Source of the DNA: UBA2979 sp963694535
Lineage (GTDB): Bacteria > Chloroflexota > Dehalococcoidia > UBA2979
Reading direction: 5' to 3'
NCBI GenBank assembly: GCA_963694535.1
Contig: CAVODE010000025.1
Span: forward strand, 1-21,636
DNA length: 21,636 bases
A program made the translations under genes and the position numbers. Positions 9,439 through 16,773 of this stretch are shown here, piece by piece. Position 1 is the first letter of the stretch. Each line of letters starts with the position of its first letter. The notes under the pieces are model-generated. The model did no database searches. It was not told the DNA's origin and saw only the letters and a list, made by a program, of their open reading frames with translations.

Positions 9439-10728
9439 GTGTCTGTGGATGAAACGATAACCGGACCGCTACGCGGCGTCAGAATTCTAGAATTTTCACA
9501 AATTATTGCCGGCCCAGTGGCAGGTATTTATCTCTCTGACTTTGGCGCTGACGTAATCAAAGTAGAGCCCTTGGAGGGTGAATCGAGGAGAAATAGTGCC
9601 GCTGTAGTGCCAAATGAAGGGAAGTATTTTCAGTCTCTTAATAGAGGTAAGCGGAGCCTTGCCTTGGACCTGAAATCAGAGTCTGGACTTAATATTATTC
9701 GTCGATTGCTTCCATCTACAGACGTAGTACTTATTAACTACAGAAATGGTGTGGCGGAGCGACTTGGTATAGATTACTTAAGTTTACGCAAGGTTCGACC
9801 AGACATCATCTACGCATCCATCACAGGATTTGGTAATTCAGGACCGCATACGACAAAGGGTGGTTCGGACATAGTTGCACAAGCGTATTCAGGTGTGATG
9901 GCCGCGGAAGGAAAAATAGATGAGGATGGTGCCCCATTACCTGTCCAAGTAACGCCCATCATTGATAAGACATCGGGGCTTGCCGCAGCCATGGCAATTT
10001 GTGCGGCTCTTTATGAGCGAGAGCGATCAGGACGAGGCCAAGAACTTTCATTGTCGCTATTGCAGAGCGGATTGGATCTGTTGGCGACACGGGTAATGCG
10101 TGAACCTGTGCATGATGTAACCGTGCGAGATCCACTCATGAATGAAATTAATGCTCGGCGATCCAGTGGTGCCACATATGGAGAGTTAATGGCACTCAGG
10201 CCAAAGCAGACAATGCGATTTACGTCGCACCGTTTGTTCTATAGTGGATATCACACTAAGCAAGGCTCGTTGATTTTAGGTGCCCTAACTCAGCAGAATA
10301 GAGATTCGGTCCGAAAACTACTTAATTTTTATGACGAGACAGATTCACCAGATTTCGACGCTTCGACCACGGAAAATGAAATCAGAGTCACCGACTGGAA
10401 GAAAGAATTGCAAACTATATTTATGGATAAAGAAGCATCAGTATGGGAAGAATTATTAAATGCCGTAGGAGTCCCGGTTTCAGCAGTTCATTTCGCTGAG
10501 GAAATGTCTAGTGATCCTCAGGTAATTGCTATGGGTATGATGTCGGATTTGGAGCATGAAGTAACAGGTCCGCAGCAAGTGGTGGGACCGATCGTACAAA
10601 TGTCAGTTACACCCACTAAGGCGAGATTACCGGCCCCGAAGCTTGGAAGTCATTCGGAATCTATACTGCTCGAAGTTGGTTTCACTGAATCAGAAATTAA
10701 TCAATTTCGTGATGAAAAGGTAATCTAG
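9439..10728 (+). CDS. Family III CoA-transferase (CaiB/BaiF type)
   Basis: This 429-residue protein opens with LRGVRILEFSQIIAGPVAGIYLSDFGADVIKVE, split here as the classic CaiB N-terminal strand and the LSDFGADVIKVE loop, and later has the SGRGQELSLSLLQ helix. Asp176 in IIDKTSGL aligns with the catalytic aspartate of formyl-CoA transferase (Asp169), which carries the acyl-enzyme anhydride. The enzyme should move CoA between carboxylic acids; racemase activity in this superfamily is the alternative. The start is a GTG at 9439 with AAGAGG 5 bases upstream; no ATG fits the N-terminus as well. It lies 10 bases behind the acyl-CoA dehydrogenase and ends just before the terminator at 10730, so it closes the + strand unit. 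Confidence 0.92.
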   Translation: MSVDETITGPLRGVRILEFSQIIAGPVAGIYLSDFGADVIKVEPLEGESRRNSAAVVPNEGKYFQSLNRGKRSLALDLKSESGLNIIRRLLPSTDVVLINYRNGVAERLGIDYLSLRKVRPDIIYASITGFGNSGPHTTKGGSDIVAQAYSGVMAAEGKIDEDGAPLPVQVTPIIDKTSGLAAAMAICAALYERERSGRGQELSLSLLQSGLDLLATRVMREPVHDVTVRDPLMNEINARRSSGATYGELMALRPKQTMRFTSHRLFYSGYHTKQGSLILGALTQQNRDSVRKLLNFYDETDSPDFDASTTENEIRVTDWKKELQTIFMDKEASVWEELLNAVGVPVSAVHFAEEMSSDPQVIAMGMMSDLEHEVTGPQQVVGPIVQMSVTPTKARLPAPKLGSHSESILLEVGFTESEINQFRDEKVI

Positions 10729-10729
10729 C

Positions 10730-10761
10730 AAAAAAAAAGGACGGCCTAAGCCGTCCTTTTT
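10730..10761. terminator. Bidirectional Rho-independent terminator
   Basis: A perfect 7-bp stem, GGACGGC (10739-10745) with GCCGTCC (10750-10756), encloses the loop CTAA. It is flanked by a run of nine A on the left and five T on the right, so a T-tract follows the hairpin on both strands. It stands 2 bases after the CoA-transferase stop and 22 bases beyond the stop of the small membrane protein on the other strand, so it can end both converging transcripts. Confidence 0.92.
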
Positions 10762-10782
10762 CTATCTTGCGGGTAATAATTA

Positions 10783-11094
10783 CTACAAGAGTTTTTTCCT
10801 AGCGAATGCGTCGGTTGCATCAACAATCGACATAAAGGCCAGGATATTCCAGATCATATCCGTATTACCGGAGCTGATTCCTAATGCGTTTAGCATATCG
10901 AATCCAATAAATTGCTGACCGATATACGCCATGACAGCGGCTACTATCCAAAGGACAAGCCGATCCATCTTTAGTGATGTGGAGCCAATATTACCACTTG
11001 GCAACACACTGCCCAGAATAGCGTTCACGACATCTCCCACTCGAGAGACGGCTAACGCCGTAACCAGGACTACCAACACTGCTTCCCATTCCAT
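10783..11094 (-). CDS. Small three-helix membrane protein of unknown function
   Basis: The 103-residue product has three predicted membrane helices, at about 5-30, 45-66 and 80-97, and a basic tail (ARKKLL). A short polar loop, rich in Gly and Ser, joins helices 1 and 2. I do not recognise the family; the size and topology would fit a holin-like or small accessory membrane protein, but no motif supports either. Start choice: the ATG at 11094 has a perfect GGAGG 8 bases upstream, whereas the frame continues only to a TTG at 11121 that lacks one. Gene status is supported by its own ribosome site, a TTGACA promoter element and the terminator beyond its stop. It is separated from the aminotransferase operon by 168 bases, so it is probably transcribed alone. 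Confidence 0.72.
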   Translation of the reverse strand: MEWEAVLVVLVTALAVSRVGDVVNAILGSVLPSGNIGSTSLKMDRLVLWIVAAVMAYIGQQFIGFDMLNALGISSGNTDMIWNILAFMSIVDATDAFARKKLL

Positions 11095-11142
11095 AACCGG
11101 AGCCTCCTTTTCTAAGTCCAATTTGTGGACTATATACCGGTT
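11095..11142 (-). promoter_or_regulatory. Structured 5' leader of the small membrane protein gene
   Basis: Read on the - strand, AACCGG (11142-11137) can pair with CCGGTT (11100-11095), the six bases directly before the ATG. Inside this stem a second hairpin forms from AGTCC (11131-11127) and GGACT (11119-11115) with a 7-base loop. The GGAGG ribosome site (11107-11103) lies between the two stems. The outer stem would bury the bases next to the start codon, so the leader may tune translation. Pairing is seen by eye; function is inferred. Confidence 0.4.
11103..11107 (-). promoter_or_regulatory. Ribosome binding site GGAGG
   Basis: A perfect GGAGG stands 8 bases before the ATG at 11094 and is the main reason for choosing that start over the upstream TTG at 11121. 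It is one of the strongest ribosome sites in the window. Confidence 0.8.
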
Positions 11143-11152
11143 TCCTCACTTA

Positions 11153-11180
11153 ATTGTCCCACTCCACCATGATTTGTCAA
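11153..11180 (-). promoter_or_regulatory. Sigma-70-type promoter for the small membrane protein
   Basis: On the - strand a perfect -35 box TTGACA (11180-11175) is followed after 16 bases by GACAAT (11158-11153), which matches 4 of 6 positions of the -10 consensus. Transcription would start near 11146 and give a leader of about 50 bases before the ATG at 11094, including the foldable segment. The -10 is imperfect, so the call rests mainly on the -35 and the position. Confidence 0.5.
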
Positions 11181-11262
11181 GCAGAACTGTTAATGTTAGT
11201 GAGCGATATACGGAGATAGTGATAGATTTGTCATCTCATTAGATACTGACTTTTGCCAGCTT

Positions 11263-12438
11263 TTACGACAAGAAATCATTAATTCGAGAGACGGCCTCGT
11301 TCACATTTTCCAAGCTATTGGCGTAGGAAACTCTTAAATATCCTTCTCCAAGTGCTCCAAATGAGGTGCCGGCGACGAGAGCAACTCCAGCCTCTTCCAG
11401 AAGTCTTTGTTGCAGATCACGCGTGTCGAATCCAGTTTCTTGAACATTGGGAAATGCATAAAAGGCGCCTTTTGGTTTCACGCAGGTGATACCTGAGATC
11501 GCATTTAAGCCGTCGACTACGGCTTTTCGTCGCTCGTCAAATGCATCCAACATTTGGCCAACTTGATCTTGTGGCCCTTCCAGGGCTGCAATGCCCGCGT
11601 GCTGTGACGCCGCATTGGGACATGAGTATGAATTGACAGCAAGTTTTTCGGCGTATTCAAATAGCGTACTTGGCCATACTCCATAGCCAAGGCGCCAGCC
11701 GGTCATCGCATATGTTTTGCTCCACCCATCTATCACTATTAGTCTGTCGCGTATGCTTTCATACTGCAGCATACTGACATGCTCTTCGCCGTCATACAAA
11801 ATTCGACTATAGATTTCATCTGAGAGAATTACTGCTTTTGGGTATTGTTCCAAGCCGGCAACTAACTTATCAAATGTGTCTCGAGGAACCACACCACCAG
11901 TCGGGTTTGCGGGGCTATTAATGATAATTAGTCTTGTGTTTTCGTTGACTTGTGACAACACGGTGTCAGCATCGAACGCAAACCCTGCATCTTCTTTTAA
12001 TTCTATGGGGACTGGTTTTGCACCGGTGTATCTAATCATTGATTCGTATATAGGAAATCCGGGATTCGGATACATAATTTCGGCACCAGGTTGGCCTAAT
12101 ATCGATATGGCGAAATACATAATGGGCTTGGCTCCGGGTGTAATTAGTACACTGCTCGGGTCAACTGCGACTTGGTGTCTTGCCTGCAAGTCATTTGCGA
12201 CAGATTGACGGAGTGCTGGTATTCCTGCAGCTGGTGTGTACCCGTGCGCGCCGTCACGGAGTGCCTTTTGGGCAGCCTCAACCACGTGTTCCGGGGTTTT
12301 GAAATCAGGCTGTCCAATGCCAAGGTTTATGATGCTTTTTCCTTCAGCCGCTAATGCCTCGGCCCTTGCTAGTACTTCGAAGGCAGTTTCAGTTCCAAGT
12401 CTCTTAACGGCGTCATTTACTTCTATATCGCTGCTCAT
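11263..12438 (-). CDS. PLP-dependent class I aminotransferase
   Basis: This 391-residue protein is a fold-type I aminotransferase of the aspartate aminotransferase family. Visible landmarks are LGIGQPDFKTPEHV near 39-52, the HGYTPAAGIPALR segment, Asn178 in NSPANPTGG, Asp207 in LSDEIYS, the Schiff-base Lys241 in GWSKTYAMTGWRLGY with Arg249 near the phosphate, and a C-terminal LRVSYANS with the arginine that binds the substrate carboxylate. It resembles the Ig-type bacterial aspartate/aromatic/alanine aminotransferases; the donor and acceptor cannot be named. It is the last gene of the - strand run that begins at 17703, 80 bases after the SDR, with only a weak ribosome site (GAGCAG). The intergenic gap is the longest within that run, so an internal promoter is possible. 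Confidence 0.93.
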   Translation of the reverse strand: MSSDIEVNDAVKRLGTETAFEVLARAEALAAEGKSIINLGIGQPDFKTPEHVVEAAQKALRDGAHGYTPAAGIPALRQSVANDLQARHQVAVDPSSVLITPGAKPIMYFAISILGQPGAEIMYPNPGFPIYESMIRYTGAKPVPIELKEDAGFAFDADTVLSQVNENTRLIIINSPANPTGGVVPRDTFDKLVAGLEQYPKAVILSDEIYSRILYDGEEHVSMLQYESIRDRLIVIDGWSKTYAMTGWRLGYGVWPSTLFEYAEKLAVNSYSCPNAASQHAGIAALEGPQDQVGQMLDAFDERRKAVVDGLNAISGITCVKPKGAFYAFPNVQETGFDTRDLQQRLLEEAGVALVAGTSFGALGEGYLRVSYANSLENVNEAVSRINDFLS

Positions 12439-12518
12439 GTTCTGCTCATTTCATTTTTTAATTGGTCTTCACTGATTTATTATTTTCGATTACTTTGAAG
12501 ATAAATTCTCCAAGAGTA

Positions 12519-13253
12519 TCAAGCCTCAAATCTATTCCAGGTGGGATTTATCAGAATTTCATTTAGTGTTACGTGAGGTGGTTGCTGGGCGATAAAGCGA
12601 ATTACTTCACCCAAATCATCTGACTGTAGAATTCTGGCCTGATCTTCCGGACTCACAGGTACAGGGCGTTGGTCGAGTATTGGAGTTGCTACCTCGCCAG
12701 GACAAAGCGCAGTTGCTCGTATTCCATTATTTCGTTCTTCTAGAATCAGGCTTGCGGTCATCGCATTCATTGCATGCTTGGCAGCGGTGTAAGCTGGTCC
12801 AGTTATGAGCCCGACACCTTTTGCCGCCATTGATGACACATTTATTATCACGCCGCCACCATTTGCTCTCATCGAAGGGAGTACGGCTTGACAGCAATAG
12901 AAGGCACCATTCAGATCTATGTTGATAACATCATTCCAGCTGTCGATCGATATAACTGGCCAGTTCCTATCTTTGACATTAATACCGGCGCTGAATACTC
13001 CTATGTCGATTCGTCCATATCGTTCGAGTATTCGTTCGGTCACAGCCATTACTGACTCATTATTGGACACGTCTAATGGTTCAATAGATACGTCACCAGG
13101 TATCTGAGCAGCAACAGCTTCCAAAGGTTCAGCTCGCCTACCTGAGAGTACAACTTGGCAGCCGGCCTCGGCGAGTTTGATAGCACCAGACTCTCCGATG
13201 CCGGTTCCTCCTCCGGTAATCCAAGCAACCTGCCCCGTAAGATCTTGTAACAT
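12519..13253 (-). CDS. Short-chain dehydrogenase/reductase (SDR)
   Basis: The 244-residue product is a classical SDR: the nucleotide-binding TGGGTGIG at 13-20, SAG at 88-90, and the catalytic Ser141, Tyr155 and Lys159 (VSSMAA and AYTAAK). The GRR after the second strand (about 38-40) suggests that NADP(H) is preferred, as a basic residue there often binds the 2'-phosphate. It likely interconverts an alcohol and a ketone, perhaps a hydroxyacyl group given its neighbours. Start choice: the ATG at 13253 has AGGAG 5 bases upstream, while the GTG at 13259 overlaps that ribosome site and cannot use it. The gene begins 28 bases after the CoA-transferase and is probably in the same transcript. Confidence 0.92.
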   Translation of the reverse strand: MLQDLTGQVAWITGGGTGIGESGAIKLAEAGCQVVLSGRRAEPLEAVAAQIPGDVSIEPLDVSNNESVMAVTERILERYGRIDIGVFSAGINVKDRNWPVISIDSWNDVINIDLNGAFYCCQAVLPSMRANGGGVIINVSSMAAKGVGLITGPAYTAAKHAMNAMTASLILEERNNGIRATALCPGEVATPILDQRPVPVSPEDQARILQSDDLGEVIRFIAQQPPHVTLNEILINPTWNRFEA

Positions 13254-13258
13254 TTTCA

Positions 13259-13263
13259 CTCCT
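13259..13263 (-). promoter_or_regulatory. Ribosome binding site AGGAG of the SDR gene
   Basis: AGGAG ends 5 bases before the ATG at 13253 and overlaps the alternative GTG at 13259, so it fixes the SDR start at the ATG. Confidence 0.7.
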
Positions 13264-13281
13264 TAGTACTGACAACTGTTT

Positions 13282-14478
13282 TTACCTAATAAGCCCAGAT
13301 TGAATATTTGAATTGATGTCATCATCAGTCATATTCAGCCAATCCTTGAGAATTTGCCTGTTCGATTCTCCAAAGATCTCCGGTCTACTGTACTTGCGTA
13401 TTAACTTATCTTCGAAGTGTAGCGGTAGCCTATCTCCGGATATTTTTCCAAGAGTAGGATGTTCATCATCATATTCAAATATGAAATTGGAGCTAGCAAG
13501 TTGCGGATCCTTTTCAACAAGGTCCTCTCCTGTTTGTACGACTCCAGCAGGAATGTCATTGGTTTGTAACAGGATCATCAAATCTTCAGCAATTTGCGAT
13601 TGAGTCCATTCTGTAATTTGTTCATCTATAAAATTTTGATTTTCGATTCGTCCAGTTGCATGGGCAAGGGACGAATCTGTCGCCCAGTTTGGTGTTCCCA
13701 TTTGCTGAATCAGCTTGATCCATTGGTCGTCACTCATGATTGCTATAGCTATCCAACGATCTGTTCCCAGGCACGGATAACAATTGTGAGGTGCGACCTG
13801 ATCGAAAGGCAATTGGTTTCCAGAAGGTCCAGCAATCGATTGATTTGCAAAAAAATTTAGTAAAGCTGGAGCATTAAAGGTCGTTCCTACTTCAAATTGG
13901 GACAGTTCAATTCTTTGACCTATCCCTGACTTTCGTCGTTCGATCAATGCGGCCAGCAAGGCTACTGTGCCATGTAGACCTGATTGGTGATCGTTGTAGG
14001 AGAAGCCGATCCCAATATCTTCTCGGCCTGGGACACCAGTGAGGTATGTAAGCCCAGCGAGTGCATGGACGGTCGGTGCAAATGATACATATGAGGACCA
14101 TGGACCTGAATCACCCATCCCTGACATTTGTATATAGATGACACCTGGATTTTCGATAGAGGTTACTTCATAGCCGATACCCCACCTATCTAATACTCCC
14201 GGAGAAAAATTATCTATTACGATATCTGCTCGCTTGCACATGTTTGCGCACATTAGTCGGGCATCTGGCTGGGTCATGTCGAGTTGTAGCACTCGTTTAC
14301 TTCGGTTCCACATCGCGTGGTAGGGACTGCTGGTTCCACCATCGGGTCCGTGTCGAGCTTCACTCATTATTTTTACTACGTCTGCACCGAGGTCACCCAA
14401 GATGCGAGTAGCGAATGGTCCTGCGAGAACGTGCGTAAAATCTAGTACTCGCAGTCCGTTGAACGGCAGTTCAGACAT
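13282..14478 (-). CDS. Family III CoA-transferase, second gene of a coupled pair
   Basis: The 398-residue product is a complete CaiB/BaiF-type CoA-transferase. It has LRVLDFTHVLAGPFATRILG and the LGDLGADVVKI loop at the N-terminus, MSGMGDSGP near 118-126, catalytic Asp163 in YNDHQSGLHG, and the SGIGQRIELSQFE helix. It should transfer CoA through a covalent aspartyl intermediate. I place the start at the ATG at 14478, which overlaps the TAA of the preceding transferase as TAATG; the in-frame ATG at 14487 would add three residues. The overlap implies translational coupling and a fixed ratio of the two proteins, as in heteromeric pairs such as BbsEF (benzylsuccinate CoA-transferase). The substrate is not evident. 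The two genes are distinct, each with a full domain, and not a frameshifted single gene. Confidence 0.92.
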   Translation of the reverse strand: MSELPFNGLRVLDFTHVLAGPFATRILGDLGADVVKIMSEARHGPDGGTSSPYHAMWNRSKRVLQLDMTQPDARLMCANMCKRADIVIDNFSPGVLDRWGIGYEVTSIENPGVIYIQMSGMGDSGPWSSYVSFAPTVHALAGLTYLTGVPGREDIGIGFSYNDHQSGLHGTVALLAALIERRKSGIGQRIELSQFEVGTTFNAPALLNFFANQSIAGPSGNQLPFDQVAPHNCYPCLGTDRWIAIAIMSDDQWIKLIQQMGTPNWATDSSLAHATGRIENQNFIDEQITEWTQSQIAEDLMILLQTNDIPAGVVQTGEDLVEKDPQLASSNFIFEYDDEHPTLGKISGDRLPLHFEDKLIRKYSRPEIFGESNRQILKDWLNMTDDDINSNIQSGLIR

Positions 14479-15653
14479 TACACCCATCCAATTGTGTTAA
14501 GAATATTTTCGGAAAGTGTAGGATACGTGATTTGTTTTGTGGGTTTTCTAAGAGCTGATCTACTGAAGTGATAGGGATCGCCAGGGCCTTTGGCAACTGA
14601 GTTCTCAGTCGGATATTCCTTCCACCAATCACGGTCTTGTAGGTGGGGGTTATTTGCTACCTCGTCGGGCTTCATAACGAGCCCAAATGGATAGTGTCGG
14701 CTTTGAGCTTCATGAAAGAAAGGCTCAGCGTTTTTGGTGGCGACCCATTTGCGCAACACGGTCATTATGCGGCTAATAAATTCTTGTCGGCGCTCCAACG
14801 CCGCGTATTTTTCATCAAGTAAATCTTCCTCTACTTGTTCTTCTACGAGCCAAGCAATTTGTTTTTCTACGTTTGGAGTAGGAGTCACCATGATCGATCC
14901 TCCTATGGCGGGGACGACTTCATACGCATTACCCCAATGTAGTGAACCACGCCGAGGCAGTACTTTTCCATCTGCCCACGGGACAAATCCTGGATACAGA
15001 GCGAGCATCAGAACGTGCTCCAACGTACTCGCGATAGTTTCGTGAACAGGTACATCTATTCGCCTAGCTGCACCTCTGTCTTCAGCATCGTAGAGTCCAG
15101 TGAGAGCTGCTATCGCTGCATACGTTCCGGATACTAAAAAAGATTGATCGCCAAATAATTTGAGCGGGGTGGTATCGATATCTCCCGTTGTGGCGACAGT
15201 GCCACCGAGGGCTCCAGCGATCAGGTCGGGCGCCAGAAAATCCTTCCAAGGGCCATCCTGCCCGAACGACGACACATCCACGTGAACAACCTCACTATTG
15301 AGATCGTTCAAGTCAAAGCCAGTCGAGGTTATAGAATTCAATATACCCGTATCAATGATGATGTCTGCCTTCGATACAAGTTTCTTTAGCTGAGTTATCC
15401 CGTGATCTGATTTAAGATCGATTTTTATTACTACCCGATTCGACGCATAATAGGCATACCAGAGTGATTCGCCAGCCTGATTAAATGGCCCTCGCTGCCT
15501 GAGTCCATCCTCATGGATCGATTCAATTCGAATAGTGCTTGCACCTAGATCAGCCAGCAATTTGGATCCATAAATTCCGCGTTCATCGGCGAGATCCAGC
15601 ACGTGTACTCCGGCTAGGGGGGGAGCGACAGGTTGTTTCGGGGTGCCAGTCAC
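14478..15653 (-). CDS. Divergent family III CoA-transferase, first gene of a coupled pair
   Basis: This 391-residue protein is a CaiB-type transferase with altered signatures. The N-terminal strand reads GVHVLDLADERGIYGSKLLADLGASTIRIES, split over residues 15-45, where the usual Ala-Gly-Pro after the first strand is replaced by Arg-Gly-Ile. It keeps SSFGQDGPW and the catalytic Asp169 in FGDQSFLVSG. The arrangement, a divergent member followed directly by a canonical member, recalls heterodimeric transferases such as BbsE/BbsF. The start is GTG at 15653; going upstream the frame meets a TAA eight codons earlier with no other usual start between, and the ribosome site is poor. Its TAA overlaps the next ATG. 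The PAL-like gene ends 47 bases upstream, so all are probably co-transcribed. Confidence 0.88.
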   Translation of the reverse strand: MTGTPKQPVAPPLAGVHVLDLADERGIYGSKLLADLGASTIRIESIHEDGLRQRGPFNQAGESLWYAYYASNRVVIKIDLKSDHGITQLKKLVSKADIIIDTGILNSITSTGFDLNDLNSEVVHVDVSSFGQDGPWKDFLAPDLIAGALGGTVATTGDIDTTPLKLFGDQSFLVSGTYAAIAALTGLYDAEDRGAARRIDVPVHETIASTLEHVLMLALYPGFVPWADGKVLPRRGSLHWGNAYEVVPAIGGSIMVTPTPNVEKQIAWLVEEQVEEDLLDEKYAALERRQEFISRIMTVLRKWVATKNAEPFFHEAQSRHYPFGLVMKPDEVANNPHLQDRDWWKEYPTENSVAKGPGDPYHFSRSALRKPTKQITYPTLSENILNTIGWV

Positions 15654-15700
15654 ATTATGCTCGCAAATGTTGTCTTATTTTTTGAAACTGCATCCAGTAA

Positions 15701-16708
15701 TCAGCTGGTTCTTCGCCATTTCCGAAGGCTCACCATTTCTCTTGCGGGATCTTGCTTACTGCCAACTTCGACGTAAGATACTTCTGCTACGTAAATACTT
15801 CCGGATGAATCAACAGCGATACTGTGCGGCCATAGAAATTGGTCTGGAGACTCACCTGGGAGATCTCTTCCAATTCGATTAATTAGTTCCCCAGTTTCCG
15901 AGAATATCGACACTCGATGGCCTAGATTTGGGACTCCAGATTGCACGGGAGGAGGCCCTTGTTCTGCAACTAAGATTTCATTATTTGAACCAATTGTGAC
16001 TGCAACCGCTTTGTGAGCATGCCAGGATCGAATGAATTCACCGTCAGTAGTAAACATCTGTACTCTATGATTTTCTCTATCACAGACCACTACTTTGTCG
16101 TTATCCAAGAGTGCTAGGTTGTGGGGAAGGCTGAATTGCGCGTCATCTGCCCCTGATTCACCCCAAGAAAGAATATGATTTCCATCTTTATCGAAGCGAT
16201 GGATTTTTGAATTTCCATATCCGTCAGATACGAATACGTCTCCGTTAGCCGATGAAATTGCTACGTCGGTAGGTTTATTGAATGGCTCACCACCTTGTTC
16301 AATAGATGCGGATCCAGTTCCGATCTTCAGGAGAACGTTGCCTTGTTTGTCGGTTTTGGTGATTGTGTGGCTATGTACATCCACAAGCCAGAGGTTGTTT
16401 TCATGGTCTGCCCGAACTGAATGCGGCCAAACATAGTCAACGCCTTGCCATACTTTTCTAGTAATTCCGTAGGGATCGGTGATAGAAGTCATGCCGCTGT
16501 AGGGAGATTTATTTCCCCACTGATTAATGAGGTTTCCCTCGGCATCAAAGACGAGCATTGGTACGTTGCCTCGATTGAAGACATAAACTTTATCCTCAGA
16601 ATCTACGGCTACCGAGGTCGCCTCGCGAAGCCATGTACCATGTGGAATTTTTGCCCAGCCCTCTACGGCTTCGTAGCTACTTGAACTATTAATAGGTGAC
16701 TGTGTCAT
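15701..16708 (-). CDS. PAL-like beta-propeller lyase (peptidyl-alpha-hydroxyglycine amidating lyase family)
   Basis: This 335-residue protein is made of NHL repeats forming a six-bladed propeller. It resembles the lyase domain of animal peptidylglycine alpha-amidating monooxygenase well beyond the repeat level: KPTDVA, VSDGYGNSKI, LPHNLAL and CDRENHRVQMF each have a close match in PAL. By recall of the rat enzyme, the zinc histidines (585, 690, 786) correspond to His96, His196 and His295; Tyr654 to Tyr164; Arg706 to Arg211; and Arg533 to Arg46. PAL cleaves an alpha-hydroxyglycine amide into amide and glyoxylate. Unlike the animal enzyme this protein has no signal peptide, so it should be cytoplasmic, and no copper monooxygenase gene is nearby. 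The start ATG has AGGA 8 bases upstream. It lies 65 bases after an LLM gene. A structural NHL propeller without catalysis is less likely given the retained residues. Confidence 0.85.
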   Translation of the reverse strand: MTQSPINSSSSYEAVEGWAKIPHGTWLREATSVAVDSEDKVYVFNRGNVPMLVFDAEGNLINQWGNKSPYSGMTSITDPYGITRKVWQGVDYVWPHSVRADHENNLWLVDVHSHTITKTDKQGNVLLKIGTGSASIEQGGEPFNKPTDVAISSANGDVFVSDGYGNSKIHRFDKDGNHILSWGESGADDAQFSLPHNLALLDNDKVVVCDRENHRVQMFTTDGEFIRSWHAHKAVAVTIGSNNEILVAEQGPPPVQSGVPNLGHRVSIFSETGELINRIGRDLPGESPDQFLWPHSIAVDSSGSIYVAEVSYVEVGSKQDPAREMVSLRKWRRTS

Positions 16709-16773
16709 TGTTTATATCCTTAAATGTTAGTGATCGGAAATTTAATTCATCTCAAAATTACTAGATTTCTATG

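Noticed and set aside
10931..11242. Open frame on the + strand over the small membrane protein
   Set aside because: It has no ribosome site and crosses the promoter and leader of the opposite gene, which has strong start signals.
13282..15653. One CoA-transferase split by a frameshift
   Set aside because: Each part is a full-length protein with its own N-terminal strand and catalytic aspartate; the TAATG overlap is a normal coupling signal.
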